A stretch of 64,000 nucleotides of DNA from Streptomyces spinosus (GTDB lineage Bacteria; Actinomycetota; Actinomycetes; Streptomycetales; Streptomycetaceae): NCBI RefSeq assembly GCF_020400655.1, contig NZ_JAINRC010000009.1:124001-188000 (forward strand). Direction: 5' to 3'. The position numbers were made by a program, and so were the translations under genes. The notes under the pieces were generated by a model, which saw nothing but the letters and a program-made list of their open reading frames with translations, did no database searches and was not told the origin of the DNA. Positions 46,179 through 54,395 of this stretch are shown piece by piece; within the stretch, counting starts at the first letter, position 1, and every line of letters begins with the position of its first letter.

Positions 46179-46892
46179 ATGAAACGGGCTACCCGAAACA
46201 GTGTGATCGCCATCGCCGCCGCGTCCGGCGCGATGGCAGTGGCGGGACCGGTGCACGCCGACTCCGCCGCGGACGGTTCCGCGGGCGGCTCGCCCGGGCT
46301 GGTCTCGGGCAACGGCATCCAGTTGCCGGTGCACCTCCCGGTGAACGTCTGCGGGAACACCGTGAACGTGGCGGGGCTGCTCAACCCTGCCATGGGCAAC
46401 ACGTGCGCCAACAAGGGCGGCGGCCAGGCCGGGGAGAAGGAGCAGGCCGCGACGCCCAGCGGGGCGACGGCCCACGGCAGTACACAGGACTCGCCGGGCC
46501 TGGTCTCCGGCAACGACATCCAGTTGCCGGTCGACGTGCCCGTCAACGTCAGCGGCAACAGCGTGAACGTGGTCGGTGTCGGCAACCCCGTCTTCGGCAA
46601 CACGTCCGTGAACGCCTCCGGCCACCCCGAGGAGCCGGTCCGGACCACCCCGCCCGAGCCGCCCACGCGGGTCACTCCGCCGCCGGTGCGTTCCGAGCCC
46701 CCGCGGCCCCAGGAACCGCCCGCCACCCACCCGGCGCCGCCCGTCGTGCGGCACGAGCCGCCCGGCACCCTGGCGCACACCGGAACGGAGACCACCACCT
46801 GGGCGGCGGCCGCCGCGAGCCTGGCCTCACTGATGGGCGGCACGCTGCTGTACCGCCGCTTCCGCACGAGGAGGCCCGGCTCCGAGGCCTGA
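46179..46892 (+). CDS. long chaplin with LAxTG cell-wall anchor
   Basis: This 237-residue secreted protein has a signal peptide (about 1-27, cleavage near VHADS). Chaplin domain 1 (38-78) has Cys58 and Cys76 and the SPGLVSGNGIQLPVHLPVNV core. Chaplin domain 2 (105-145) has the same core but Ser at both Cys positions (125 and 143). A Pro-rich spacer and LAHTG (198-202) follow, then a hydrophobic helix and a basic tail: the sortase E signal. Long chaplins are anchored to the wall and nucleate the amyloid surface layer of aerial hyphae. ATG 46179 is used. The Cys-free second domain is unusual. Confidence 0.92.
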   Translation: MKRATRNSVIAIAAASGAMAVAGPVHADSAADGSAGGSPGLVSGNGIQLPVHLPVNVCGNTVNVAGLLNPAMGNTCANKGGGQAGEKEQAATPSGATAHGSTQDSPGLVSGNDIQLPVDVPVNVSGNSVNVVGVGNPVFGNTSVNASGHPEEPVRTTPPEPPTRVTPPPVRSEPPRPQEPPATHPAPPVVRHEPPGTLAHTGTETTTWAAAAASLASLMGGTLLYRRFRTRRPGSEA

Positions 46893-46912
46893 GCCCCGAC
46901 GCCGCGCCGCAC

Positions 46913-46934
46913 CCTGGCCGGGCGCCCGGCCAGG
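46913..46934. terminator. perfect 22-bp palindrome after the chaplin gene
   Basis: CCTGGCCGGGC is followed directly by its complement GCCCGGCCAGG, 20 bp after the chaplin stop. It is a probable bidirectional terminator between convergent genes. Confidence 0.6.
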
Positions 46935-47101
46935 CCGCCCGGCCGCAACGGAAGGGGGCGGGTCCGTACCCGCTCCGGCCGTCGGCGCCGGGCGCCGCGC
47001 GGTCGGGTGCCCGGCGGGCGGCGGCTGTGCGGCCCGTGTGCTCGGGCGCCCCGGCGACCGTGGCCTCGCCCCCGCGACGGCCGACGCCCTCGCGGGCCGG
47101 T

Positions 47102-48454
47102 TCACCAGCCGGTGAGCAGCAGGTGGTTCAGCAGGAGCGCGAGCGCCGCCTGGGCGGTGAGCCAGCCGCGTGGGCGGGTGAGGAGCGCGCAGGCCGGGAG
47201 CAGCCACATGGCGAAGGGCAGCCAGATGCGTTCCGTCTCCGCCTTGCTCATGCCGGACAGGTCGGCGACCAGCAGGGCCAGCAGCGCCGCCGCCACGAGG
47301 AGGGCCAGCCGGGACTCCGCCCGGGGGACCGTGCGGCGGCGGGCGAGGGAGACGCCCGTGCGCCGTAGCCCCGCCGCCGTGGCCGGCCCGGTGATCAGCA
47401 CCGTGCAGGCCAGGTTGGCCCACACCCAGTAGCCGTAGGGCCGGATGCCGCCGACGCCCTGGTAGTAGCGCGTCACCAGCAGCCGGTACCCCTCCCACCA
47501 GTCGAACCCGGCCAGCGTGAACACCGTCGGGACGACCGCGAGCCCGGCCAGGAAGAGGACGATCGGGAGCGGTCGCGGCCGGCGCCGTCCCATCACCAGC
47601 ACCGCCGCCGCCCCGACCAGCGCGAAGAGCGTCAGGCCGTACGAGAGGTAGCAGGTCAGGCCGTACAGCAGCCCGCTGCCTGCCGCCCAGGCCGCGGACC
47701 GCCCGGTGACCGCCAGGGCCAGCAGGGCCACCGACCAGGCGGCGACCGCGGCGAAGTAGCCGTCGGCCGAGGCCCCCACCCACACGGCGGCCGGGGCCAG
47801 GACCAGGAACGGCGCCGCCCGCCGGGCCAGGCGCTCGTCGGCCAGCGCCCGCACCGCCACCAGTACCGCCACGCAGGCGGTCGCGCCGACGGTGACGCAC
47901 CAGGCACCGGCCCAGCCGCCGCCGCGCAGCCCGGCCCGGTCCAGCAGGACGAAGGTGACGGTGGCGGCCGGAGGGTGCCCGGCGACGTGCGCGGGCCAGG
48001 GGCCGGGGGAGCCGCTGACGATGTGGTGGGTGAAGTCGCGCAGCGCGGCCGGGAGGTCGTGGAAGCGGCCGATCACCGTCAGGTACTCGTTGTGGGTGGT
48101 GAGCCGCCCGGCCACACCCCGCCGCCAGCCGTCGACCAGCGCCAGCGACCAGGTCCAGGCCAGTGCCGTGGCCCAGGCCGCGAGGAGCAGCACCCGCCAC
48201 GGCAGCCGTGCGGCGACGGCGGGCCCGTACGCCACCACGGCGACCGCCACCAGGACGGCGGCCGGAGTGCCCGGCCCCAGGTGCGGGTCCCACTCGGCGA
48301 ACAGCGGAGGCCAGTGCACGAACAGGGTGCGCCGGGTGTCCTGGATGTGCCGGCCGACCAGCACGGCGACGAGGACGAGCAGGGCGGCGGCCGACGCGGC
48401 ACACAGGTCGGCGCGCAGGCCGGCGTACCGGTCACGGAGGGGAGGCGAGGTCAC
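47102..48454 (-). CDS. polytopic membrane protein, possible GT-C glycosyltransferase
   Basis: This 450-residue protein has about twelve hydrophobic helices. A long first outer loop contains FAEWDPH and a THNEYL motif, reminiscent of the acidic loop of GT-C mannosyl- or arabinosyl-type transferases. Its late segment, GVGGIRPYGYWVWANLA, is also seen in actinobacterial membrane glycosyltransferase-like proteins, though I cannot name a family with certainty. It starts at GTG 48454, divergent from the molybdopterin oxidoreductase at 48567. With the nearby GT2 and DUF2064 genes it suggests a surface-glycan role (inference). Confidence 0.75.
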   Translation of the reverse strand: MTSPPLRDRYAGLRADLCAASAAALLVLVAVLVGRHIQDTRRTLFVHWPPLFAEWDPHLGPGTPAAVLVAVAVVAYGPAVAARLPWRVLLLAAWATALAWTWSLALVDGWRRGVAGRLTTHNEYLTVIGRFHDLPAALRDFTHHIVSGSPGPWPAHVAGHPPAATVTFVLLDRAGLRGGGWAGAWCVTVGATACVAVLVAVRALADERLARRAAPFLVLAPAAVWVGASADGYFAAVAAWSVALLALAVTGRSAAWAAGSGLLYGLTCYLSYGLTLFALVGAAAVLVMGRRRPRPLPIVLFLAGLAVVPTVFTLAGFDWWEGYRLLVTRYYQGVGGIRPYGYWVWANLACTVLITGPATAAGLRRTGVSLARRRTVPRAESRLALLVAAALLALLVADLSGMSKAETERIWLPFAMWLLPACALLTRPRGWLTAQAALALLLNHLLLTGW

Positions 48455-48566
48455 ACCGGAACGCTAGGGCGGCGACCGGGGGAACGAGAGGAGCGGCGGC
48501 GCGACGTCAGCGTTTCGTCATGGGTCGCGACCCCGCTCCGGGGCGGTTCCGGCCTACCGTCGGACC

Positions 48567-49838
48567 ATGCGAGACGACGACCCGCGACTTCCCTCCTCGC
48601 CCGGTTTCTGGCGCAGCCCGCTGCGCGGCCCGTGGTTCACCTCGGTGCTCGGTGTCGTGCTGCTGGTGGGCGTCACGGTGCTGTTCGTGACGGGTCTGGT
48701 GTCCTACGCCGCCTACAACCCGGACCTCGCACGGGTGAACGACCAGACGCCGGACAAGGGGATCCTGGGCTTCTACCTCTTCGCCTGGCCGACGGACCCT
48801 TACTGGCTGTACCGGCTCACCCAGGGCCTGCACGTCACCCTCGGCATCACCCTGATCCCGGTGCTGCTGGCCAAGCTCTGGTCGGTCGTGCCGAGGCTGT
48901 TCGCCCTGCCCCCGGCCTGCTCGCTCGCGCACGCCCTGGAGCGGATCTCCCTGCTCCTGCTCGTCGGCGGCGGGCTGTTCGAGTTCACCACCGGCGTCCT
49001 GAACGTCCAGCTCGACTACGTCTTCCCCGGCTCCTTCTACCCGCTGCACTTCTACGGCGCCTGGGTCTTCTTCGCCGCGTTCGTGGCGCACGCGGCGCTC
49101 AAACTGCCGACCGCCGTACGCAGCCTCCGCCGGCGGCGCGAGGAGCACGGGGCGCACGGGGAGCGGGTGTCCCGCGCGCCGGAGCCGGGGGAGCTGGTGT
49201 CCCCCCGCCCACTGCCGCCGACCGTTTCGCGGCGCGGGGCGCTGTGGTTCGTCGGGGGTGCCTCGCTGCTGCTCCTCGTCACCACCGCCGGCCAGAGCAT
49301 CGGGGGTGTGCTGCGGCGCACCGCCCTCCTCGCGCCGCACGGCGGAGCCGACCCCGGCGGCGGGCCGAACGGCTTCCAGATCAACAAGACGGCCGCGTAC
49401 GCCGGGATCGACGCGGCGGAGACCGGCGAGGAGGCATGGCGGCTCGTCGTCACGGGCCGCACCGGAACGGTCCGCCTCAGCCGCGCCCAGCTGCTGCGCA
49501 TGCCGCTGCACAGCTCGGCCCTGCCCATCGCCTGCGTCGAGGGCTGGTCGACGCAGGACCAGTGGTGGCGCGGGGTCCGGCTGCGCGACCTGGCCGCGCT
49601 CGTCGGGTACGACGATCCGCCGGACCTGTTCGTGGAGTCGCTCCAGCGGCGCGGGGCCTTCCGCCGGGCCGCCCTGCGCGCCAACCAGGTGGCCGACCCG
49701 CGCTCCCTGCTCGCCCTGTACGTCAACGGCGAGGAGCTGTCCCCCGACCACGGCCATCCGGCGCGGATCATCGTGCCCGCGGCGCCCGGGGTGCTCAACA
49801 CCAAGTGGGTGGCCCGGCTGACCTTCGGAGCGCTGTGA
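48567..49838 (+). CDS. cytochrome b-like / molybdopterin-dependent oxidoreductase fusion
   Basis: This 423-residue protein has about four N-terminal helices with His residues in LTQGLHVTLG and YPLHFYGAWVFFAAFVAHAALK, a cytochrome b561-like membrane part. A fifth helix follows (about residue 225-245), then a sulfite-oxidase-type molybdopterin domain with the conserved Cys in LPIACVEGWST. The gene is complete. Fusion would connect the Mo site to the membrane quinone pool. The substrate is unknown. Its stop overlaps the following gene start. It is divergent from the membrane glycosyltransferase-like gene. Confidence 0.88.
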   Translation: MRDDDPRLPSSPGFWRSPLRGPWFTSVLGVVLLVGVTVLFVTGLVSYAAYNPDLARVNDQTPDKGILGFYLFAWPTDPYWLYRLTQGLHVTLGITLIPVLLAKLWSVVPRLFALPPACSLAHALERISLLLLVGGGLFEFTTGVLNVQLDYVFPGSFYPLHFYGAWVFFAAFVAHAALKLPTAVRSLRRRREEHGAHGERVSRAPEPGELVSPRPLPPTVSRRGALWFVGGASLLLLVTTAGQSIGGVLRRTALLAPHGGADPGGGPNGFQINKTAAYAGIDAAETGEEAWRLVVTGRTGTVRLSRAQLLRMPLHSSALPIACVEGWSTQDQWWRGVRLRDLAALVGYDDPPDLFVESLQRRGAFRRAALRANQVADPRSLLALYVNGEELSPDHGHPARIIVPAAPGVLNTKWVARLTFGAL

Positions 49839-50305
49839 TGCGCCCGCGCCCGGCCCTCGGCAGCCCCTTGCAGATCCTGCTGCTGGCCTGCTCGTTCGCG
49901 CTGGCCGGCTATGCCGGCGTACGGCTGTTCGCGGGCGACTGGCAGGCCGTGGCGCTGTGGCTGGTGGGCGCGGCACTGCTGCACGACCTCGTGCTGCTGC
50001 CGCTGTACGCGGTGGCGGACCGGGCGGTCGTCCGCGCCCTCGGCGCCGCCGGGCGCCGGCAGCGGACCATGTACGTCCGGGTCCCGGCCGCCCTGTCCGG
50101 TCTGCTGCTGCTCGTGTGGTTCCCGCTGATCACCGGCATGGTGGACCGGCCCTACCGGTCCGCCACCGGTCTGTCGGCGGACGGTTTCCTCGCCCGCTGG
50201 CTGCTGATCAGCGCGGTGCTGTTCGCCGGTTCGGCGCTGCTGCTCGCGCTGCGGGGACTGCGGCTGCGCAGGGCGGCGAAACGGCGCCGGCCGGTCGTCC
50301 ACTGA
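49838..50305 (+). CDS. small membrane protein downstream of the Mo oxidoreductase
   Basis: This 155-residue protein has four hydrophobic helices (about 10-30, 34-58, 85-103 and 118-140) and basic ends. I do not recognise the family. Its ATG shares a base with the stop of the oxidoreductase gene, so they are translationally coupled and it may be a subunit or assembly partner. The last 154 bp overlap the 3' end of the convergent methyltransferase frame. Confidence 0.8.
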   Translation: MRPRPALGSPLQILLLACSFALAGYAGVRLFAGDWQAVALWLVGAALLHDLVLLPLYAVADRAVVRALGAAGRRQRTMYVRVPAALSGLLLLVWFPLITGMVDRPYRSATGLSADGFLARWLLISAVLFAGSALLLALRGLRLRRAAKRRRPVVH

Positions 50306-50961
50306 CCGACGGGCCGCCACCCCGCCCGGCCCGCGTACCGCAGCAGGGCCGGGGTGCCGAGCCGCGCCCACGGAAAGGCGCCGTCGCCACCGGCGCCCAC
50401 GCCGTGGCCGTCCGTCTCCGGGCCGATCGCGCCCGTCTCCATGCCGGTGCCGTCGACGACCCGGACCTCGGACCGTTCGTCGACGTCCACCGCGGCGGTC
50501 TCGGCGATCAGCAGTCCGCCGGGCCGCAGCAGCCGGGCCACCCGGTCCAGCAGGGCGCGCGGGTCGCCCCCGATGCCGACGTTGCCGTCCATGAGCAGCA
50601 CGGTGCCCCAGCGTCCCTCGCCGGGCAGCGGCTCGAACACCGAGCGCCGCAGCGCCTGGCCGCCGAGCCGCACGGTGTGGTCGACGGCGGCCTCGCTGAC
50701 GTCGATGCCGAGGACGGTACGGCCCCGGGCGGCGAGTTCCGCCACCAGCCGCCCCGGTCCGCAGCCGACGTCGAGGACGGCTCCCTCACAGCGGTCCAGC
50801 ACCGCCCGGTCGACCGGGTCCGCCCGCGCGCACCAGCGCTCGACCTCCAGCGGCAGCAGCCAGCCGTCGCTGCGGCGCAGGAACAGCGGGCCGCGCCCGG
50901 TGCGCAGCGCGGCGGCGTAGGGACCGGCCCCGCCCCAGGGGGTGACCGGCGGGGTGCTCAT
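50152..50961 (-). CDS. SAM-dependent methyltransferase
   Basis: This 269-residue class I methyltransferase has motif I in AVLDVGCGPGRLVAELAARG and a VLLMDGNVGIGGDP segment characteristic of this small family. LLIAETAAVD follows. The family-like sequence seems to end near WTTGRRRFAALR (about 50275). The last ~43 residues, to the stop at 50152, are Ser/Arg/Pro-rich and lie antisense to the coupled membrane protein, as if the original stop was lost. It starts at GTG 50961, overlapping the DUF2064 gene by 4 bp. The substrate is unknown. Confidence 0.85.
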   Translation of the reverse strand: MSTPPVTPWGGAGPYAAALRTGRGPLFLRRSDGWLLPLEVERWCARADPVDRAVLDRCEGAVLDVGCGPGRLVAELAARGRTVLGIDVSEAAVDHTVRLGGQALRRSVFEPLPGEGRWGTVLLMDGNVGIGGDPRALLDRVARLLRPGGLLIAETAAVDVDERSEVRVVDGTGMETGAIGPETDGHGVGAGGDGAFPWARLGTPALLRYAGRAGWRPVGQWTTGRRRFAALRSRSPRSASSSAEPANSTALISSQRARKPSADRPVADR

Positions 50962-51584
50962 CGCCCGGTCCCGCCGGTGTGCGCGGTGCACCGGGCCAGC
51001 CGGGCGGCGAACCGGCCGTGCGGCGCCCGGGCGGCGACCGCCACCGCGTCGGCGGCCGTGTCCACGTCCCGCAGCCGGGGCAGTGCGCGCACCCGCAGCC
51101 CCGCGGCCACCAGCCGCCGCCGCTGGACGGCACCCGTCCACGGCGTCGACATGGGCACGCCCCGCAGCAGAGCCGGGTCCGGCTCGGCCAGTCCCAGCGC
51201 CCAGAAGCCGCCGTCCTCCGCCGGACCGAGGCACGCGTCGTACCCCGCGAAGTCCACGGTGAGCAGCTCCGGGGTCACCTGCGGGGTGTCCATGCCGATG
51301 AGCAGGGCGGGACCGGTGCACCGCGCGAAGGCGTCGGCCAGCCGCAGGTCCAGCCCGCCCGCGCACTGCGGCACGACGTCGAAGCCGGGCGGCAGCCAGG
51401 GGCCGGGGCTGCCGTCCAGCACCAGGACGCGCCGGGTCGCGGGGGCCGCCGTGACGGCGAGCAGGGTGTCGGCGAGCGCGGCCTCGGCGAGCGCCGCCGC
51501 CTCCGCCGGGCTGAACGGCGGGGTGAGCCGCGTCTTGACGCGTCCCGGCAGCGGTTCCTTGGCGATCACGAGCAGCGTGGTCAC
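50958..51584 (-). CDS. DUF2064 / TIGR04282 glycosyltransferase-like protein
   Basis: This 208-residue protein has the GT-A-like start LLVIAKEPLPGRVKTRLTPPFSPAEAAALAEAAL. LIGMDTPQVTPELL and LGPAEDGGFWALGL are signatures of DUF2064 (transferase 1 of the selenodomain-associated pair). It is coupled by 4-bp overlaps to GT2 upstream and the methyltransferase downstream. Nucleotidyl- or glycosyl-transfer is presumed; the product is unknown. Confidence 0.88.
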   Translation of the reverse strand: MTTLLVIAKEPLPGRVKTRLTPPFSPAEAAALAEAALADTLLAVTAAPATRRVLVLDGSPGPWLPPGFDVVPQCAGGLDLRLADAFARCTGPALLIGMDTPQVTPELLTVDFAGYDACLGPAEDGGFWALGLAEPDPALLRGVPMSTPWTGAVQRRRLVAAGLRVRALPRLRDVDTAADAVAVAARAPHGRFAARLARCTAHTGGTGR

Positions 51585-52285
51585 GGTGCGGTCCTCCCGC
51601 CGGCCTGCGGCTCGGCCAGGACGCGGCTCATGTCCCGCACCGCCTGCCAGGTGCCGCGCCAGGTGCCCGTGACCTTCGAGGCGCCGGCGCGGGGCAGGTA
51701 CGGCACGTCGTGCTCGGCGATCCGCCAGCCCGCGTCGGCCGCGCGCACCACCATCTGGAGCGGATAGCCGCTGCGCCGGTCGCTCAGGCCGAGCCCGAGC
51801 AGAGGCTCCCGGCGGGCGGCGCGCAGCGGTCCGAGGTCGTGGAGCCGCAGCCCGGTGCGGCGGCGCAGCAGCCGCGCGAGCGCGAAGTTGCCGGCCCGGG
51901 CGTGCGCGGGCCAGGCGCGCCGGGTCCGCGCCCGCCGCCGGCCCAGGACCAGGTCGGCCCGGCCGTCGAGGACGTCCCGGACGAAGGGCACGAGGTGCCC
52001 GGGGTCGAGGGAGGCGTCGCAGTCGCAGAAGCAGACGACGTCGGCGGTGGCGGCGGTCAGCCCGGCGTGGCAGGCGGCGCCGAAACCGCGCCGCGGCTCG
52101 TGCACGACGGTCGCGCCGAGGGCGCGGGCGATGTCCGCCGAGCCGTCGGTGGAGCCGTTGTCGACGACGAGGGCGCGCCAGCCCGCCGGGATCCTGGCGA
52201 GCACCCAGGGCAGGGCCTCGGCCTCGTCCAGGCAGGGCAGCACCACGTCCACGCTCGCCGCCGAGGAGGGGGATGAGGGGGTCAC
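51581..52285 (-). CDS. family 2 glycosyltransferase
   Basis: This 234-residue GT2 enzyme has VDVVLPCLDEAEALPWVLARIPAGW, VVDNGSTDGSADIARALGATVVHEPRRGFGAACHAGL, the metal-binding DCDASLD (DxD-like), and a polyprenyl-phosphate-type SGYPLQMVVRAADAGWRIAEHDVPY acceptor segment. It starts at GTG 52285; GTG 52294 is an alternative. It overlaps DUF2064 by 4 bp, the arrangement of the TIGR04283/TIGR04282 pair. It is divergent from the response regulator gene. Confidence 0.9.
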   Translation of the reverse strand: MTPSSPSSAASVDVVLPCLDEAEALPWVLARIPAGWRALVVDNGSTDGSADIARALGATVVHEPRRGFGAACHAGLTAATADVVCFCDCDASLDPGHLVPFVRDVLDGRADLVLGRRRARTRRAWPAHARAGNFALARLLRRRTGLRLHDLGPLRAARREPLLGLGLSDRRSGYPLQMVVRAADAGWRIAEHDVPYLPRAGASKVTGTWRGTWQAVRDMSRVLAEPQAGGRTAP

Positions 52286-52409
52286 GCCGTTCACCCTACG
52301 AATGCGAACCGGGCATACCGGGCCGGCGCTGCTTACGAAACGCGGACGTCCGGGCCGGGACCGGGCCGGGGGCACGACGCCCGCCTCGGCCCGGTGACAG
52401 GCTGGAGGC

Positions 52410-53198
52410 ATGCAGCAGCCGCACCTGCCCGCCGGGCGCCCGGCCACGGACGGGACCGCACCCGTACCCGGCCCCGCCGCACCGGACCCCGGGTCCGTCC
52501 CCGGTACCGCCCGGATCCTGGTCGTGGACGACGACGCGACCGTCGCCGAGATCGTCGCCGGGTACCTCGGCCGCGCCGGATACGTGGTCGACCGCGCCGC
52601 CGACGGCCCGGCCGCCCTCACCCGCGCCGCCGCCCACTGGCCGGACCTGGTGGTCCTGGACCTGATGCTGCCCGGGATGGACGGACTGGAGGTCTGCCGG
52701 CGGCTGCGCGCACGGGCCCCCGTCCCCGTCGTCATGCTCACCGCCCGCGGTGACGAGGACGACCGCGTCACCGGCCTGGAGGTCGGCGCCGACGACTACG
52801 TGACCAAGCCGTTCAGCCCCCGCGAACTGGTCCTGCGGGTACGGTCGGTGCTGCGCCGCGCGCTGCCCGCCACGGCCACCGGTCCGCTGGCCGCGGCCGG
52901 TGTCACCGTCGACCCGGCCGCCCGCCGCGCCACCCGGAACGGCACCGAACTCGCGCTCACCCTGCGGGAGTTCGACCTCCTCGCCTTCTTCCTGCGGCAC
53001 CCCGGGAGGGCCTACAGCCGGGAGGACCTGATGCGCGAGGTGTGGGGCTGGGACTTCGGCGACCTGTCCACGGTGACGGTCCACATCCGCAGGCTGCGCG
53101 GCAAGGTCGAGGACGACCCCGCCCGGCCGCGCCTGATCCAGACCGTGTGGGGCGTCGGCTACCGCTTCGAGCCGAGCGGCGCGGAAGGGGAGGGCTGA
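52410..53198 (+). CDS. OmpR/PhoB-family response regulator
   Basis: This 262-residue protein has a 33-residue disordered start and a receiver domain with the acidic pair at D40-D42, phosphoacceptor Asp84 in VVLDLMLPGMDG and Lys133 in YVTKPFSP. A C-terminal winged helix follows (LREFDLLAFFLRHPGRAYSREDLMREVWGWDFGDLSTVTVHIRRLRGKVE...). Its stop is 1 bp before the histidine kinase. It is divergent from the GT2-DUF2064-methyltransferase operon, a likely target. Confidence 0.95.
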   Translation: MQQPHLPAGRPATDGTAPVPGPAAPDPGSVPGTARILVVDDDATVAEIVAGYLGRAGYVVDRAADGPAALTRAAAHWPDLVVLDLMLPGMDGLEVCRRLRARAPVPVVMLTARGDEDDRVTGLEVGADDYVTKPFSPRELVLRVRSVLRRALPATATGPLAAAGVTVDPAARRATRNGTELALTLREFDLLAFFLRHPGRAYSREDLMREVWGWDFGDLSTVTVHIRRLRGKVEDDPARPRLIQTVWGVGYRFEPSGAEGEG

Positions 53199-53199
53199 C

Positions 53200-54309
53200 G
53201 TGCGCGACACCGTCCTCATCGCCCTGCTCGCCTTCGGCGGGGCCGCCGTCACGGGCCTGGCCGGGGCCGCCGCGCTCCGCATGCTGCGGCGCCGCTCGCT
53301 CACCGTGTCCCTCGCCGTGATCGCGGCGGTCGGCGTGGGCGGCGTGCTGGCGGGCACCCTCGCCGTCGCCCGGGCGATGTTCTTGTCCCCCCACGACCTG
53401 AGCGTGGTGACGACGGTCGTCGCCATGGCGGCCGTGGTCTCCCTGGCGACCGCGCTGGTGCTGGGCCGCTGGGTCGTCGCCCGCAGCCATGAACTCGCCA
53501 TGGCGGCACGCTCGTTCGGCGAGGCCGGCGACTTCGCCGCCCCCGAGGGCCCGGCCACCGCCGAACTGGCCGCACTGAGCCGCGAACTGGCGGCCACCAG
53601 CGCGAGACTCGCCGAGTCCCGGGAACGGGAACGCCTGCTGGAGACCTCGCGCCGGGAACTCGTCGCCTGGATCTCCCACGACCTGCGCACCCCGCTCGCC
53701 GGACTGCGCGCTATGTCGGAGGCCCTGGAGGACGGCGTCGCCGACGACCCCGGCCGCTATCTGAAGCAGATCCGCACCGAGGTCGAGCGCCTCAACGACA
53801 TGGTCGGCGACCTCTTCGAACTCTCCCGCATCCACGCCGGCACGCTCCCGCTGAGCCCGTCCCGGATCTCCCTCCACGACCTCGTCGGCGACGCTCTCGC
53901 GGGAGCCGACCCGCTCGCCCGCGCCCACGGCGTACGGCTGGTCGGCGACCGGGTGGAGCCGGTCCCGGTCGAGGTCGACGCCAAGGAGATGAGCCGCGTC
54001 CTGGGCAACCTGCTGGTCAACGCCATCCGCCGGACGCCCGCCGACGGAACCGTCGCCGTCGCCGCCGGGCGCTCGCCCGACGGTGTGGTGCTCTCCGTGA
54101 CGGACGGCTGCGGAGGCATCCCGGAGGAGGATCTGCCCCGCGTGTTCGACACCGGATGGCGCGGCACCCACGCCCGCACCCCGCCGGCCGGCGCGGGTCT
54201 GGGCCTCGCCATCGTGCGCGGCATCGTGGAGGCCCACCGGGGCCGGGCCACCGTACGCAACATCCCCGGCGGCTGCCGCTTCGAGGTCACGCTCCCGGCG
54301 GCCCGGTAG
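53200..54309 (+). CDS. sensor histidine kinase
   Basis: This 369-residue kinase has two or three N-terminal helices with almost no outer loop, a HAMP-like region, and His160 in the H-box (WISHDLRTPLAG). The N-box (NLLVNAIRRTPADG) is followed by the G-boxes SVTDGCGGI and GAGLGLAIVRGIVEAH. It starts at GTG 53200 right after the response regulator. The small sensor region suggests membrane-state sensing. Its TAG stop begins an intergenic repeat element. Confidence 0.94.
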   Translation: MRDTVLIALLAFGGAAVTGLAGAAALRMLRRRSLTVSLAVIAAVGVGGVLAGTLAVARAMFLSPHDLSVVTTVVAMAAVVSLATALVLGRWVVARSHELAMAARSFGEAGDFAAPEGPATAELAALSRELAATSARLAESRERERLLETSRRELVAWISHDLRTPLAGLRAMSEALEDGVADDPGRYLKQIRTEVERLNDMVGDLFELSRIHAGTLPLSPSRISLHDLVGDALAGADPLARAHGVRLVGDRVEPVPVEVDAKEMSRVLGNLLVNAIRRTPADGTVAVAAGRSPDGVVLSVTDGCGGIPEEDLPRVFDTGWRGTHARTPPAGAGLGLAIVRGIVEAHRGRATVRNIPGGCRFEVTLPAAR

Positions 54310-54357
54310 GGCCTCTCGTCCGGATCAGGCCGGCCTGATGCGAAGGAAAGACCTCGG
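54307..54357. repeat. intergenic element copy 3, compact hairpin form
   Basis: It begins at the TAG stop of the kinase gene. It contains the perfect palindrome ATCAGGCCGGCCTGAT (54322-54337) and longer arms that pair from AGGGCCTCTCG on the left to CGAAGGAAAGACCT on the right. It probably also terminates transcription between the convergent kinase and epimerase genes. Confidence 0.7.
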
Positions 54358-54395
54358 GGGCTCCCCTCCGGCGGAGTGAGCCGCACCGGCCCCGG

